Source of the DNA: Bifidobacterium parmae
Lineage (GTDB): Bacteria > Actinomycetota > Actinomycetes > Actinomycetales > Bifidobacteriaceae
Length of the DNA: 64,000 bases
Assembly (NCBI RefSeq): GCF_002860365.1
Contig: NZ_NMWT01000028.1
Span: 124,001 to 188,000, forward strand
Reading direction: 5' to 3'
This document shows, in pieces, positions 19,201 to 27,887 of the stretch. Position numbers and translations under genes: made by a program. The notes under the pieces are model-generated. The model had not been told where the DNA came from, made no database searches, and was given only the letters and a program-made list of their open reading frames with translations. Each line of letters begins with the position of its first letter. The first letter of the stretch is position 1.

Positions 19201-19424
19201 CGTATGAGGAAGAGAAATGCCGTTCGCTGGCCATGCGGATCAGGGAGTTGGTGGACGACAAGTCCAGGTACGCCGATTGGTCGACCCGTGAAGACATCAA
19301 GAACGAGCTCGACATGGATCTGACCGTCCTGCTGTACGAGAATGGTTACCCGCCCCAGTGGAACGACGAGGTCTTCGAAAAGGTGATGTCGCAGGCGACG
19401 AACTACAAGGAGCATGAATCCTAA
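16236..19424 (+). CDS. hsdR: Type I restriction-modification system, restriction subunit
   Basis: 1062 residues, full HsdR length. Near the N-terminus is the nuclease core: Asp142 in RPDVLLYVNG and Glu156-x-Lys158 in VICEFKSA. The motor domain has Walker A GATGCGKT (302-309) and DEAH (408-411), and later helicase motifs (YCGFTGTPIDE, QTISRVNRVYRGK). The C-terminal helical region binds the methylase. It translocates DNA and cuts at a distance from unmethylated sites. The ribosome site AAGGAG lies nine bases after hsdS ends, so the three genes form one operon. Frame intact throughout. Confidence 0.97.
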   Translation: MEDFAQRNGVFDEDQLEQAIIGKFEQETYTHVNGKTIHRKPDEVLLVDDLRAYLDARYADLHLSGAETEKIINRLRYIPDTPLYDGNRRTFRLINEGFDLTRDDPTMPAVHIDYIDYDEQRRNILKVVNQLTVQGRTRRRPDVLLYVNGIPLVICEFKSAIKEDATIHDAWKQITVRYNRDIPNLTRYCCLAVISDGVNNRLGTVFTPYEYFYSWNRIDHGDKDTNGIGSLDTLIQGALAPDRLVPIIRDFIFYPDGDAAAKTPIVCRYPQYFGANLMLDSISRHLRRRGVGGDGKGGTYFGATGCGKTYTMLFLSRLMMLRKRKLLANPTIIVIVDREDLDDQTAEVFESAITYLHDDDVRSIETRADLSRTLKGRESGGIYVTTIQKFCESTGLLSERSNIICISDEAHRTQTGVNATLKRTDDGVFTVYGFAKYLRDSFPNATYCGFTGTPIDETLAVFGPVVDRYTMRQSAKDGITVPISYEPRLARVQLSEEQTRSIQEYYEQCAVEGATEQQIMKSQRAMSSLSVILENPDRLHKLAKDLVTHYDALCAAKPAVTQKAMVVCSSRRHAYRLYKEILALRPEWGSPAKAPSGTRLTKEQSEGLVALPAMNLVATRDADDEPELYDLCGTKEHRRMLDRQFKNPHSNFRVAIVVDMWITGFDVPCLSVMYIDKPLQKHTLIQTISRVNRVYRGKDQGLVVDYIGIKDNMEQAIKAYGDDGDDPVQQLQTTLNIFRNQLSILEDIMHGFDARDFFTGTPMARLDCLNKAAEFVQTLKDRLDRFMHFSRILRQAYDICAPSGELTDDEIATAQFYLAVRSVIRKQTTGNAPDVDAMNAAVEEMVRRAISCTGVENVVDAQRLPEGGNIFSEEFLRNLAAIDLPITKYNALIRLLRRSIREYGRTNGVMAEEFGKRLQRIVDAYNTRDNLQFVSDTVADFVDDLSVQLLDLLKDLEADRRSFEDLGLTYEEKAFYDILVKVRDDHGFPYEEEKCRSLAMRIRELVDDKSRYADWSTREDIKNELDMDLTVLLYENGYPPQWNDEVFEKVMSQATNYKEHES

Positions 19425-19464
19425 GGGGATACCCGCCGGCCAAGCTCGTGCGGGCGGTCTCTTG

Positions 19465-19650
19465 GCTTGTCCGGCGGAACAATGCGCCGGACAAGCTGAT
19501 TGTGTGCTGTTACGCGGTTGCCCGGCATGAACTTCGGCCAGGCAACCACGTGTGGGCGGGTTCTTGGGTTGTATGGCAGGAAGATATGCCATACAACCCG
19601 ATACGGGACGATTTCGCGATTGCCCGGCGCGGCTCCCGCCTCCAATAACC
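19465..19650. repeat. Array of hairpins with differing stems, period about 51 bp
   Basis: Three strong inverted repeats follow one another: 19465-19496 (12-bp perfect stem, arms GCTTGTCCGGCG and CGCCGGACAAGC), 19516-19547 (GGTTGCC/GGCAACC plus an inner GGC/GCC) and 19566-19599 (13-bp perfect stem, arms GGGTTGTATGGCA and TGCCATACAACCC). A degenerate fourth starts at 19618. The starts are 51, 50 and 52 bp apart. The stem sequences differ but stay complementary. It fills most of the 338-bp gap between hsdR and the ABC gene; no gene is supported there. Confidence 0.75.
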
Positions 19651-19762
19651 CCACACTGTATCGAAATATGGGGATTTAACCCTACGGCGTGATGGGTTAC
19701 GCTCTCAGGTGCCCGGTGAAGAATGGAAGACAGCACCGGTGCCGACCAGAGAGGTGAAAACG

Positions 19763-20464
19763 ATGAGCTTCCTTGAATTCCATGACGTGGTCCGTCAGTA
19801 CGGCAGCGGCGAATCCGCCGTGCTGGCCCTCGACCATGCGACCTTCGACATCGAGCAGGGTGAACTGGCCGTGATCCTCGGCGCGTCCGGCGCCGGCAAA
19901 TCCACGGCGCTGAACATCCTCGGCGGCATGGACCGCGCCACGTCCGGCAGCGTCAAGCTGGGGGACCGCGACGTCACAAAGGCGTCCGACGCCGAACTGA
20001 CCGACTACCGCCGCTTCGACGTGGGCTTCGTGTTCCAGTTCTACAACCTCGTGCCCAACCTGACGGCCCTCGAGAACGTGGAGCTCGCCTCGCAGATCTG
20101 CCCCGACGCGCTCGACGCCAAGGAGACACTGGAAAAGGTCGGCCTGGGGGAGCGTCTGAACAACTTCCCCGCGCAGCTTTCCGGCGGCGAGCAGCAGCGC
20201 GTGTCCATCGCGCGCGCCCTCGCCAAGAACCCGAAGCTGCTGCTGTGCGACGAGCCGACCGGCGCGCTCGACTACAACACCGGCAAGGAGGTGCTGCAGC
20301 TGCTGCAGGACTCCTGCCGCCAGCGCGGCATCACCGTCGCGCTCGTCACGCACAACTCGGCGCTCGCGCCGATGGGCGACCGTCTGATCCGCTTCCGTTC
20401 CGGCAAGGTCACCGAGATCGACGTGAACGAGCATCCGACGCCCATCGCCGACATCGAATGGTAG
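19763..20464 (+). CDS. ABC transporter ATP-binding protein (MacB/LolD type)
   Basis: 233 residues. Walker A is GASGAGKS (about 39-46), the Q-loop [18 protein letters not shown], the ABC signature LSGGEQQR and Walker [13 protein letters not shown], followed by the H-loop VALVTHNS. The short size and the [11 protein letters not shown] segment place it with ATPases that drive FtsX-type permeases. The start at 19763 has GAGGTG seven bases ahead. It is followed without a gap by its permease gene; the two form an export unit. Confidence 0.95.
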   Translation: MSFLEFHDVVRQYGSGESAVLALDHATFDIEQGELAVILGASGAGKSTALNILGGMDRATSGSVKLGDRDVTKASDAELTDYRRFDVGFVFQFYNLVPNLTALENVELASQICPDALDAKETLEKVGLGERLNNFPAQLSGGEQQRVSIARALAKNPKLLLCDEPTGALDYNTGKEVLQLLQDSCRQRGITVALVTHNSALAPMGDRLIRFRSGKVTEIDVNEHPTPIADIEW

Positions 20465-22951
20465 GTGGTGCCGTTGCATAGCACCGCACTCTGGAAGGAC
20501 GCGTGGCGCACCATCGCCCGCAACGGCCGACGCTTCGCCGCGATCGCGATCATCGTGGCGGTCGGCGTGATGATGCTCGGCGGCCTCAACGCCGTCAGCC
20601 GGGACATCCGCGCCGGTCTCGATGACTTCTTCGACGCGACGGACATGCACGACATTTCCGTGGTATCCACGCTCGGCCTCGACGACGCCGACATCGCCGC
20701 GTTGCGGCGGGTCGACGGCGTCGCCGACGCGGACGGCATCCGCTCGCAGAACGTCACGACGAAGATCGACGGCAGGCGCGCCGCCGTGACCGTCTCGACG
20801 CTCGACGACCGCGGCATCGACGCCCCGTACCTGACCGAAGGACGCCTGCCGAAGACCGGTCACGAGATCGCCGTCACCCGGCAGTATCTCGACGATTCCG
20901 GCAAACATGTCGGCGACGCGGTGACATTCGCCACCGACGGTTCCGCGACGGCCGCCGGGGCCCACACGCCCGCCATGTTCGACGGCGGCGCGTACACGAT
21001 CGTCGGCGTCGTCATCGACCCGAACGACATCGTGAACCCATCCGGTCCGCTCGCCCTCGTGACCGCCTCGAAGACCGTCCATCCGATGTTCGTCGCGGGC
21101 GACGCGGTCGTGAACGACGCCCTGCCGTACACGTCCGCCGTCGTCACCGTCGCCGGCGCGAAGGCGTTGGACACGTACGGCGACGACTATCTCGACAAGG
21201 TCGATGCCGTGAAGACGGACATCGAAGACATCACGCCCTCGGACGCGAAGTGGATCGTCAACGACCGCGGCGCCATCGCCAGCTATGAGGACGTGAAGAC
21301 GCAGAGCAAGATGATCTCACGCCTCGGCACCATGTTCCCCGTGCTGTTCCTCGTCATCGCGCTGCTGGTGAGCCTAACGGCCATCACGCGCATGGTGGAG
21401 GAGGACCGCCAGCTCATCGGCACGTACAAGGCGCTCGGCTACGGCCGCCATGCGATCCTGCTCAAGTTCCTCGTCTACTCGGTCGCGGCCTGCCTGCTGG
21501 GCGGCGTGCTCGGCGACCTGCTGGGACTTGTCGGACTGCCGTTCGCATTCACCCGCAAGATGCTGACGAACCTCTACCTGCTGCCGCACTATCCGCTGCT
21601 CGTCGACTGGCGGTTCGCCGTCGGCGGTGTGCTCCTGTTCGTCGTCGTCATCACCGGCTCGGCGATGGTCGCGTGCATGGGGTCGCTGCGGCTGGAACCC
21701 GCCGAGCTCATGCGCCCCAAGGCGCCGAAGGCCGGCAGGACCATCGCGCTGCAGCGCATCGGATTCGTATGGGATCATCTGAGCTTCCTCGGCAAGGTGA
21801 CCGCCCGCAACCTGTTCCGCTACAAGTCGCGCGCGCTCATGGTCATCATCGGCGTGCTCGGCTGCACCGCGCTCATGACCGCTGGCTTCGGCATGGGATC
21901 CTCCGCGTTGACGCTCATGCCGCGCCAGCACGGCGAGATCGCCGTCTACGACGTGATGGCCGTCACCTCCGCCGCCGACCACGACAAGGCGCAACGCGCC
22001 CTCGACGCAGACGAGGACGTGGAGTCCGCGCTGCCGCTGCAGCTCGGCTCCGTCACCCTCGCCTCCCCGGACGCGGACGCCGGCGACCATGACGCGAAAC
22101 TCACCGCCCAGCTCATGGTCATCCCCGACGGCGAATCGACCGACGGGCACATCAACATCCAGACGCCGTCCGGCACGCCGATCGAACTGTACGGTTCGGA
22201 CGGCGACGACCTGACCGGCGGCGGCATCGTCGTCACCGAGAACGCCGCGAGGAAGCTCGCGCTCCTCGAAGGCTCCACGGTCGACGTGACCGACGCGATG
22301 GCGAACACCGCCGAACTGCCCGTGTACGTGGTCGCGCAGTACTACACCGGCAACGTCGTGTTCATGACGCAGTCCGCGTACGAGAAGGCGTTCGACGCCG
22401 ACTATGCGCCCAACGCCGACCTCGTCAACGTGAAGGGCGACGACGACGCGCAGATCGCGTTCGCCGACCGTCTCGCCTCGCAGGACGATTACCTGTCGGT
22501 GACGAGTTCGGCGAAGCAGGAGCGTGATTTCGCGAAGAGCTTCGCCATCTTCTTCGCGATGATCGGCTTCATCGTCGCCATGGCCGCGATCCTCGCCGTC
22601 GTCGTGCTGTACACACTCGCCTCCACGAACATCTCGGAGCGCGAACGCGAGCTCGCCACCATCAAGGTGCTCGGCTTCCGCCGCGGCGAGGTGCACGGCT
22701 ACGTGAACAAGGAGATGCTGCTGCTCGCCGCCCTCGGCATCGCAATCGGCCTGCCGTGCGGGCGCGGGCTGCTCGGGTTCCTCGTGAGCCGGCTCGACCT
22801 GCCCGGCATGAACATCGTGCCCAACGTGCTGTGGTACTGCTATGCGGCCGCCGCCGCGTTGGCGTTCCTGTTCACGCTGCTGGTGAGCCGCGCCACGAAC
22901 CATGCGCTCGACCGCATCGACATGGTCGGCGCGTTGAAGAGCCCCGAGTGA
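20465..22951 (+). CDS. ABC transporter permease, FtsX family
   Basis: 828 residues. It starts from a GTG directly after the stop of the ATPase gene; GTG 20468 or TTG 20474 are alternatives. There is an N-terminal membrane helix (about 17-38), an extracytoplasmic domain rich in Asp, three helices with the FtsX core LGTMFPVLFLVIALLVSLTA and MVEEDRQLIGTYKALGYGRH (about 280-330), then a second extracytoplasmic domain and a second three-helix FtsX block with RERELATIKVLGFRRGEVH. Likely exports peptides, lipids or antibiotics. The TetR gene downstream has two operators between, and may control this system. Confidence 0.93.
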   Translation: MVPLHSTALWKDAWRTIARNGRRFAAIAIIVAVGVMMLGGLNAVSRDIRAGLDDFFDATDMHDISVVSTLGLDDADIAALRRVDGVADADGIRSQNVTTKIDGRRAAVTVSTLDDRGIDAPYLTEGRLPKTGHEIAVTRQYLDDSGKHVGDAVTFATDGSATAAGAHTPAMFDGGAYTIVGVVIDPNDIVNPSGPLALVTASKTVHPMFVAGDAVVNDALPYTSAVVTVAGAKALDTYGDDYLDKVDAVKTDIEDITPSDAKWIVNDRGAIASYEDVKTQSKMISRLGTMFPVLFLVIALLVSLTAITRMVEEDRQLIGTYKALGYGRHAILLKFLVYSVAACLLGGVLGDLLGLVGLPFAFTRKMLTNLYLLPHYPLLVDWRFAVGGVLLFVVVITGSAMVACMGSLRLEPAELMRPKAPKAGRTIALQRIGFVWDHLSFLGKVTARNLFRYKSRALMVIIGVLGCTALMTAGFGMGSSALTLMPRQHGEIAVYDVMAVTSAADHDKAQRALDADEDVESALPLQLGSVTLASPDADAGDHDAKLTAQLMVIPDGESTDGHINIQTPSGTPIELYGSDGDDLTGGGIVVTENAARKLALLEGSTVDVTDAMANTAELPVYVVAQYYTGNVVFMTQSAYEKAFDADYAPNADLVNVKGDDDAQIAFADRLASQDDYLSVTSSAKQERDFAKSFAIFFAMIGFIVAMAAILAVVVLYTLASTNISERERELATIKVLGFRRGEVHGYVNKEMLLLAALGIAIGLPCGRGLLGFLVSRLDLPGMNIVPNVLWYCYAAAAALAFLFTLLVSRATNHALDRIDMVGALKSPE

Positions 22952-22994
22952 CGGCACGGTCCGCGCGGCGCGTGACTCGCGCGTCCGTGCGCGC

Positions 22995-23046
22995 AACGCA
23001 CGCGGCCCCCGCATCCTGCGGCAAGGATGCGGGGGCCGCGTGCGTT
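22995..23046. terminator. Long perfect hairpin after the ABC permease gene
   Basis: Two perfect 22-bp arms (22995-23016 and 23025-23046) around TGCGGCAA. It lies 43 bp after the permease stop and before the TetR promoter, so it separates the two transcripts. No T run follows. Confidence 0.7.
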
Positions 23047-23089
23047 CGAGACAAGGTGCGCCGCCGGCGGGAATACGGAAGCCGACGGC

Positions 23090-23130
23090 GTTGTGTACGA
23101 GCGTACACAACAGTATGTACGAACGTACAT
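23090..23130 (+). promoter_or_regulatory. Two phased TetR-type operators
   Basis: Site 1 (23090-23111): arms GTTGTGTACG and CGTACACAAC around AG, perfect. Site 2 (23115-23130): ATGTACG and CGTACAT around AA, perfect. Both share the core TGTACG/CGTACA, and their centres are 22 bp apart (two helical turns). They lie 80-120 bp upstream of the TetR gene. Confidence 0.75.
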
Positions 23131-23209
23131 TACGGCGTGTATGCTGGATGACGACATCGACATCACAACCGGACATCACGACCGGATTATGACCGCGAGG
23201 AGGTGCGCC

Positions 23210-23758
23210 ATGGGGGAGTCGACCCGCCGCTTCGACCCGGAACGCAAGGACCGCATCATCGAGGCGTGCCTCGACGTCATCGCGGCCAAAGGCGTGACCG
23301 GCGCGTCGCACCGCGTCATCGCCGCCGCCGCGAACGTGCCGCTCGGCTCGATGACCTACCATTTCGACGGCATGGCCGACCTGCTGCATCAGGCGTTCGA
23401 ACGGTACGCGGACCGTTGCGTGGCGGCGTTCACCGCACGCATGGACGGGGTGGGGAGCATCGACGAGGCGCGCGAGGCGGTCGCCCGTCACATCGAGACC
23501 GATCTGGTGAGCACGCAGCGCGACCTCGTCATCACCATGGAGCTGTACACGATCGCCGCGCGCGACCCCGCCTACCGCGACATCACCGAACGATGGATGG
23601 CTGCCAGCCGCGCGCAGCTCGAACGGTTCTTCGACAGGCCGACCGCGGCGATCCTCGACTCGCTCATCGAGGGTCTCACGCTGCACCGCGTGCTCGGCGA
23701 CGATACGCTGGACGCGGCCGCCATCCGCGAGGCCATCCGACGCATCGTCGTACAATGA
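23210..23758 (+). CDS. TetR family transcriptional regulator
   Basis: 182 residues. The start is ATG 23210, with GAGGAGGT seven bases ahead; the open frame upstream covers the operators. The helix-turn-helix is HRVIAAAANVPLGSMTYHFD (about 33-52), preceded by the usual first helix (RIIEACLDVIAAKG). The C-terminal part is a helical ligand domain with LDSLIEGLTLHRVLGD. Two palindromes upstream strongly suggest autoregulation, and the ABC exporter is the natural target. Confidence 0.93.
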   Translation: MGESTRRFDPERKDRIIEACLDVIAAKGVTGASHRVIAAAANVPLGSMTYHFDGMADLLHQAFERYADRCVAAFTARMDGVGSIDEAREAVARHIETDLVSTQRDLVITMELYTIAARDPAYRDITERWMAASRAQLERFFDRPTAAILDSLIEGLTLHRVLGDDTLDAAAIREAIRRIVVQ

Positions 23759-23841
23759 ACGCCCGCCGTTGCGCCACGCCCAAGGCGTGATAGCATATCC
23801 GCCGCAACGATCCCGGAAGAGAGACGAAGGAGAGACGCGGC

Positions 23842-24633
23842 ATGACACGGGAGGAACGGCGCGGCATGCGCCTTGAGGCGTTGAGGGCGGCGTTCCCGCT
23901 CACCGTGCCGATCGCACTCGGATTCCTGTTCCTCGGATGCTCCTACGGCATGCTCATGGGCACGAAGGGATTCTCGTTCGTCTGGCCGATGTGCATGAGC
24001 GCGTTCATCTTCGCCGGTTCGATGGAGTTCGTCACCGTGAACCTGCTGCTCTCCGCGTTCAACCCCGTGGCCGCGTTCCTGCTCGCGTTGATGGTCAACG
24101 CGAGGCACCTGTTCTATGGCCTGTCCATGCTGGGGAGGTTCCGCGGGCTCGGCTGGAAGCGCCCGTACCTGATCTTCGGCATGTGCGACGAGACGTTCGC
24201 CATCAACTCCTCGACGCGGATCCCCGACGGCGTGGACCGCGGCTGGTTCTACCTGTGGGTCACCGCGCTCAACCAGGCGTACTGGGTGACGGGTGCTACG
24301 CTCGGCGGCGTGATCGGCTCCAACCTGCCGTTCGACACCGACGGTCTCGAATTCGTGCTCACCGCGCTGTTCCTCGTCATCTTCCTCGACCAGTGGCTCG
24401 GCGCCGGCACGGGCCGCCGCGGACGCGTCAGCGCCGTCGTCGGCGTGCTCGCGTCCCTCGCCTGCCTCGTCACGTTCGGCCCGGACGACTTCATGATTCC
24501 CTCGCTGATCGCGATGATCGTGCTGTTCGTCCTGCTGCGCCCGCGGCTCGACGACCTGCACGATGGCGATGCGGAGGCCGCCGCCGCGGCGGGGAACGAT
24601 GAAGGAGACGAAGGAAAGGAGACGACGCGATGA
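23842..24633 (+). CDS. azlC: AzlC family branched-chain amino acid exporter, large subunit
   Basis: 263 residues with about seven membrane helices. The AzlC signature is present: [20 protein letters not shown], then [20 protein letters not shown] and [14 protein letters not shown]. It forms an exporter with the small AzlD subunit, known for branched-chain amino acids and related compounds. Ribosome site AAGGAG. The last four bases overlap the azlD start (ATGA), so the two are translated together. The 3' end is acidic and Ala-rich, which is unusual but not disruptive. Confidence 0.93.
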   Translation: MTREERRGMRLEALRAAFPLTVPIALGFLFLGCSYGMLMGTKGFSFVWPMCMSAFIFAGSMEFVTVNLLLSAFNPVAAFLLALMVNARHLFYGLSMLGRFRGLGWKRPYLIFGMCDETFAINSSTRIPDGVDRGWFYLWVTALNQAYWVTGATLGGVIGSNLPFDTDGLEFVLTALFLVIFLDQWLGAGTGRRGRVSAVVGVLASLACLVTFGPDDFMIPSLIAMIVLFVLLRPRLDDLHDGDAEAAAAAGNDEGDEGKETTR

Positions 24634-24962
24634 CGATGACCGTGCTCCAGGGGGTGATCACCGTCGCCGTGGTGGCGGCGGGCACGATGCTCACCCGGTT
24701 CCTGCCGTTCCTCGTGTTCCCCGAGTCGAAGCAGCCGCCACGCCTCATCGAATACTTCGGCAAGGTGCTGCCATACGCGATGACCGGCCTGCTCGTCGTC
24801 TACTCGCTGCGCAACACGCCCATCCTGACCGGCAGCCACGGCGTGCCCGAGCTCATCGCCTGCCTCGCGATCGTCGCACTGCACCTGTGGCGGCGCAGCA
24901 TGCTGCTCTCCATCGCCGGCGGCACCATCGTGTACATGCTGCTTGTGCAGCTCGTGTTCTAG
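24630..24962 (+). CDS. azlD: AzlD family transporter, small subunit
   Basis: 110 residues and three to four membrane helices, normal for AzlD. The conserved start [20 protein letters not shown] and the later [14 protein letters not shown] segment are family marks. It partners AzlC, whose stop it overlaps (ATGA). No separate promoter. Confidence 0.93.
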   Translation: MTMTVLQGVITVAVVAAGTMLTRFLPFLVFPESKQPPRLIEYFGKVLPYAMTGLLVVYSLRNTPILTGSHGVPELIACLAIVALHLWRRSMLLSIAGGTIVYMLLVQLVF

Positions 24963-25020
24963 AAGAACGGTCCGGGAAGGGCGCGTCCGGAAGGCGCGTT
25001 CCATGAGAGAGGGAGAATCC

Positions 25021-25998
25021 GTGCAGCAGTTCGGCATCGTGCTCGGCCAGATGATCGGCATGGCCGTGATGATGGTCGTCGGCTACATCTGCGTGAAATC
25101 CAAAGTGCTCGGCGAGGCCGCATTGGACGGCATCTGCGCGTTCATACTCAAGGCGGGCATCCCGCTGCTCGTCTTCTCGAACGCCGTGTCCGGCACGACG
25201 CGCGCCGACCTCATCGGATCCGACGCGATCATCGCGATGACGCTCGTCATGTACGCGCTGCTCATCGGCCTGTTCACCCTGCTCTCCCACGTGCTGCGAT
25301 TGAAGCGCGAACGCGGGCGCATGTTCCGCGGCTGCTTCGCGTTCGGCAACGCCGGATTCATCGGCCTGCCGCTCATCCTCGCCCTGTTCCCCGGCAAAGG
25401 CGCGCTCTACTTCGCGCTCATGTCCATCGTCGACCAGTTCCTCCTGTGGACGTACGGCGTGTGGACGTGCAAGAAGGTCGACGACCGGCAGTCCATCGCC
25501 GACGAACGTCCCGCGCACGGCTGGCTCGACCGTCTCGCCCCGCTCGTCAGCCCCGCGCTCATCGCCGTGGTGCTCGCGGTCACGCTGATCCTCGCCGGCG
25601 TGACCATCCCCGACGTGGTGCTCACCCCGTTGAAGACGCTCGGCTCCACCGCCTCGCCCCTGTCCATGGTGTACCTGGGCGGACTGTTCGCCATCCGCGA
25701 CTGGACGGGCATCCTGAGGAAATACGAACTGTACGTGGGCATCGTCGTCAAGATGCTGCTCGTGCCCGTCGGCTTCTACGCACTGCTCACCGCCGTGCCG
25801 CCGATGCTCGGCCTCGGCGCCGCCAACCCAGACATGGTGCATATGATGACCCTCGTCTCGGGCCTGCCGACCATGAGCACCATGGTCATGTTCGCCGAAC
25901 GAGAACACAACCAGCCCGAATACGCGATCGGCATGGTGCTCGTCACCACCGTCGCCAGCCTGTTCACGCTCACCGCGGTCTCGTTCCTCGTGTTCTGA
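25021..25998 (+). CDS. AEC family (auxin efflux carrier-like) transporter
   Basis: 325 residues with about ten hydrophobic helices in two inverted halves. The family's first-half segment GVIPLLVFSNAV-like (AGIPLLVFSNAVSG) and GNAGFIGLPLIL are present, as is the second-half LGGLFA. Start: GTG 25021 is preferred because GAGGGAG lies five bases ahead; ATG 25003 in the same frame is the alternative. Members move malate, auxin-like or other organic anions; substrate not predictable. It lies 58 bp after azlD and may be cotranscribed. Confidence 0.85.
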   Translation: MQQFGIVLGQMIGMAVMMVVGYICVKSKVLGEAALDGICAFILKAGIPLLVFSNAVSGTTRADLIGSDAIIAMTLVMYALLIGLFTLLSHVLRLKRERGRMFRGCFAFGNAGFIGLPLILALFPGKGALYFALMSIVDQFLLWTYGVWTCKKVDDRQSIADERPAHGWLDRLAPLVSPALIAVVLAVTLILAGVTIPDVVLTPLKTLGSTASPLSMVYLGGLFAIRDWTGILRKYELYVGIVVKMLLVPVGFYALLTAVPPMLGLGAANPDMVHMMTLVSGLPTMSTMVMFAEREHNQPEYAIGMVLVTTVASLFTLTAVSFLVF

Positions 25999-26117
25999 CG
26001 GATACGGCTGCCGCGTGCGCGGGTCGGCGCAATCAGGTATCATCGAGGGGAATTTCGGCGTATGCGCGGTTTCGCGTGCATGCCGGCACATCATCGAATC
26101 ATCTCTGGGGGACACGC

Positions 26118-26822
26118 ATGGCTGGACGTCGATCGGCATACGTCGGACTGCACCGCAAGCGCACCGACTGGCTGCTGGCGGGGGAGACCGCGTTGTGCGC
26201 GGTGCTCGCCGTCGCGCTGTGCGGCACGATCGCGCTCTGGCAGGCGCGCGCCTCCGAGCGCGACGCCGCGATCGCCGCATCGCGGAACGGCGCCGGCATA
26301 GCCCGCGTCGAAAGCGCGTCCGCGAAGGCGTTGAAGCGCAGGACCGTGCCGCAGGTCAACGAGACGCTCGCCAAGCAGCGCGAGGCCGAGGAGCAGCGCG
26401 CCCGCTGGACGAACCCCACCGGCGGCGTCCAGCCCGACCTCTCCCAGTACACGGGCATCAGCGTGGACGTCGACCTCGCCGCCCAGCGCGCCTACGTCAA
26501 GTCCAACGGGCAGACCATCTACACGATGGTCACCAGCTCCGGCATGGACGATTCCACGCCGCGCGGCACCTACACGGTGGACGCGCGCGGACTGCACTTC
26601 TTCAACGCGACCGAAGGCATGGGCGCCGACTATTGGGTGCGCTTCTACGGGCCGTACCTGTTCCACTCCGTGCCCACCGGGCAGAACTTCGGCGAATACC
26701 TGGAGGACGAGGGCGCGAAGCTCGGCCAGCCCGCCTCGCACGGCTGCGTGCGCCTCAGCATCGCCGACGCGAAGTGGCTGTACGAGCAGCTGCCCGACGG
26801 CACGCCCGTCACCATCGCCTGA
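26118..26822 (+). CDS. L,D-transpeptidase (YkuD domain), membrane-anchored
   Basis: 234 residues. One N-terminal membrane helix (about 18-41) anchors an extracytoplasmic protein; a polar linker of about 60 residues follows, then the YkuD domain from about 115. The catalytic motif SHGCVRLS has His208, Cys210 and Arg212 intact. The enzyme makes 3-3 cross-links in peptidoglycan or attaches proteins. Ribosome site GGGGGA seven bases before the ATG. It stands alone, with no operon partner. Confidence 0.92.
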   Translation: MAGRRSAYVGLHRKRTDWLLAGETALCAVLAVALCGTIALWQARASERDAAIAASRNGAGIARVESASAKALKRRTVPQVNETLAKQREAEEQRARWTNPTGGVQPDLSQYTGISVDVDLAAQRAYVKSNGQTIYTMVTSSGMDDSTPRGTYTVDARGLHFFNATEGMGADYWVRFYGPYLFHSVPTGQNFGEYLEDEGAKLGQPASHGCVRLSIADAKWLYEQLPDGTPVTIA

Positions 26823-26972
26823 AACCCATCGTCGCCTGAATTCTCGGTGAACTTTCCGCCGCTGCGCGTATGACCCCCATACGCGCGGCGGCGTTTTCGA
26901 TTAAGCTGGAAACCCGCGTGTTCCGGTGGCCCGGAACACGATCGATGACGAAGCGACGACAAGGAGACGCCC

Positions 26973-27803
26973 ATGAGCATGCCGCTCGACCTGTATGTGA
27001 TCCGACACGGCGAATCCGAGGCGAACATCATCGTCCAGGCGGGGGACCGGGGCGACAATTCGCTGTACACGCAGGACAACGTGACCGTGCCCGACCGCTC
27101 CTGGCGACTGACCGGCACGGGCCGCAAGCAGGCCGACTGCATCGGCCGGTGGCTCGTCGGCCAGCAGCAGCTGTTCGACCGGTATCTCGTCTCCCCGTAC
27201 GTGCGCACGCGCGAGACCGCCGCCACCATGGCCCTGCCCAAGGCGAAATGGGAGGAGAACCGCGTCATCCGCGAACGCTCCTGGGGCGAGATCAACACGA
27301 TCACCAAGGACGAGTTCAAGACCAACTACGCGCGCAACTGGATGTTCAAGAACACGGACCCGCTGTACTGGCGTCCGCCGGCGGGCGAATCCGTGGCCGA
27401 CGTGGCCGAGGACCGCGTGCACAACGTGTTGAGCTCCCTGTCGCGCAAATCCGATCTGGGCAGCGTGGTCATGGTCACGCACGGCGACTTCATGCTCGCG
27501 CTCATGCTCACGTTGGAGGATCTTTCGGACGAGGAGTTCCTGCACCGGGCCGCCTCGCCGGACTGGGCGATCACCAACTGCACGTGCCTGCACTACACGC
27601 GCCGCGACCCGGAGACCGGACGCACCTCCAAGCGCATGCACTGGGAGCAGACCGCACGCCCCGTACTCAACGAGGAGACCGGCAAATGGGAAGTGAAGGT
27701 GGACCCGTGGCGCGAGTTCAAACGCCCGTACCTGTCCAACGGCGACCTGGTGGACGTGGTGCACGCCGTCGACCCGCATCTGCTCGACTACTACGGCAAG
27801 TGA
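26973..27803 (+). CDS. Histidine phosphatase family protein
   Basis: 276 residues. The phosphatase signature VIRHGESEAN carries the phospho-accepting His (about 11), the second Arg is in SPYVRTRETAA, Glu is in RERSWGE, and the second catalytic His is in MVTHGDFML (about 170). This is the phosphoglycerate-mutase superfamily, but the length and the long C-terminal region are unlike a glycolytic mutase, so it is a phosphatase with an unknown substrate. AAGGAG precedes the ATG. Confidence 0.88.
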   Translation: MSMPLDLYVIRHGESEANIIVQAGDRGDNSLYTQDNVTVPDRSWRLTGTGRKQADCIGRWLVGQQQLFDRYLVSPYVRTRETAATMALPKAKWEENRVIRERSWGEINTITKDEFKTNYARNWMFKNTDPLYWRPPAGESVADVAEDRVHNVLSSLSRKSDLGSVVMVTHGDFMLALMLTLEDLSDEEFLHRAASPDWAITNCTCLHYTRRDPETGRTSKRMHWEQTARPVLNEETGKWEVKVDPWREFKRPYLSNGDLVDVVHAVDPHLLDYYGK

Positions 27804-27841
27804 CGCGCTGACGCACAGGGCGGCTACAATGGCTTCGAATC

Positions 27842-27863
27842 GCGGGGGTGAGGTACACCCCGC
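27842..27863 (+). promoter_or_regulatory. Leader hairpin before the uracil/xanthine permease
   Basis: Arms GCGGGGGTG and CACCCCGC (one bulge) lie about 25 bp before the permease start, directly upstream of AAGGAG. It may affect leader structure; no known riboswitch class is recognised. Confidence 0.35.
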
Positions 27864-27887
27864 AAGAGAGAAGCTAAGGAGAGCCCT

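Noticed and set aside
19448-19648. 66-aa open frame across the hairpin array, and minus-strand frames there
   Set aside because: No ribosome site; the sequence is explained by repeated inverted repeats.
21374-23848. 824-codon open frame antisense to the ABC permease
   Set aside because: High GC leaves long stop-free antisense frames. The sense frame has clear FtsX motifs; the antisense product is His/Arg/Gly-rich with no domain.
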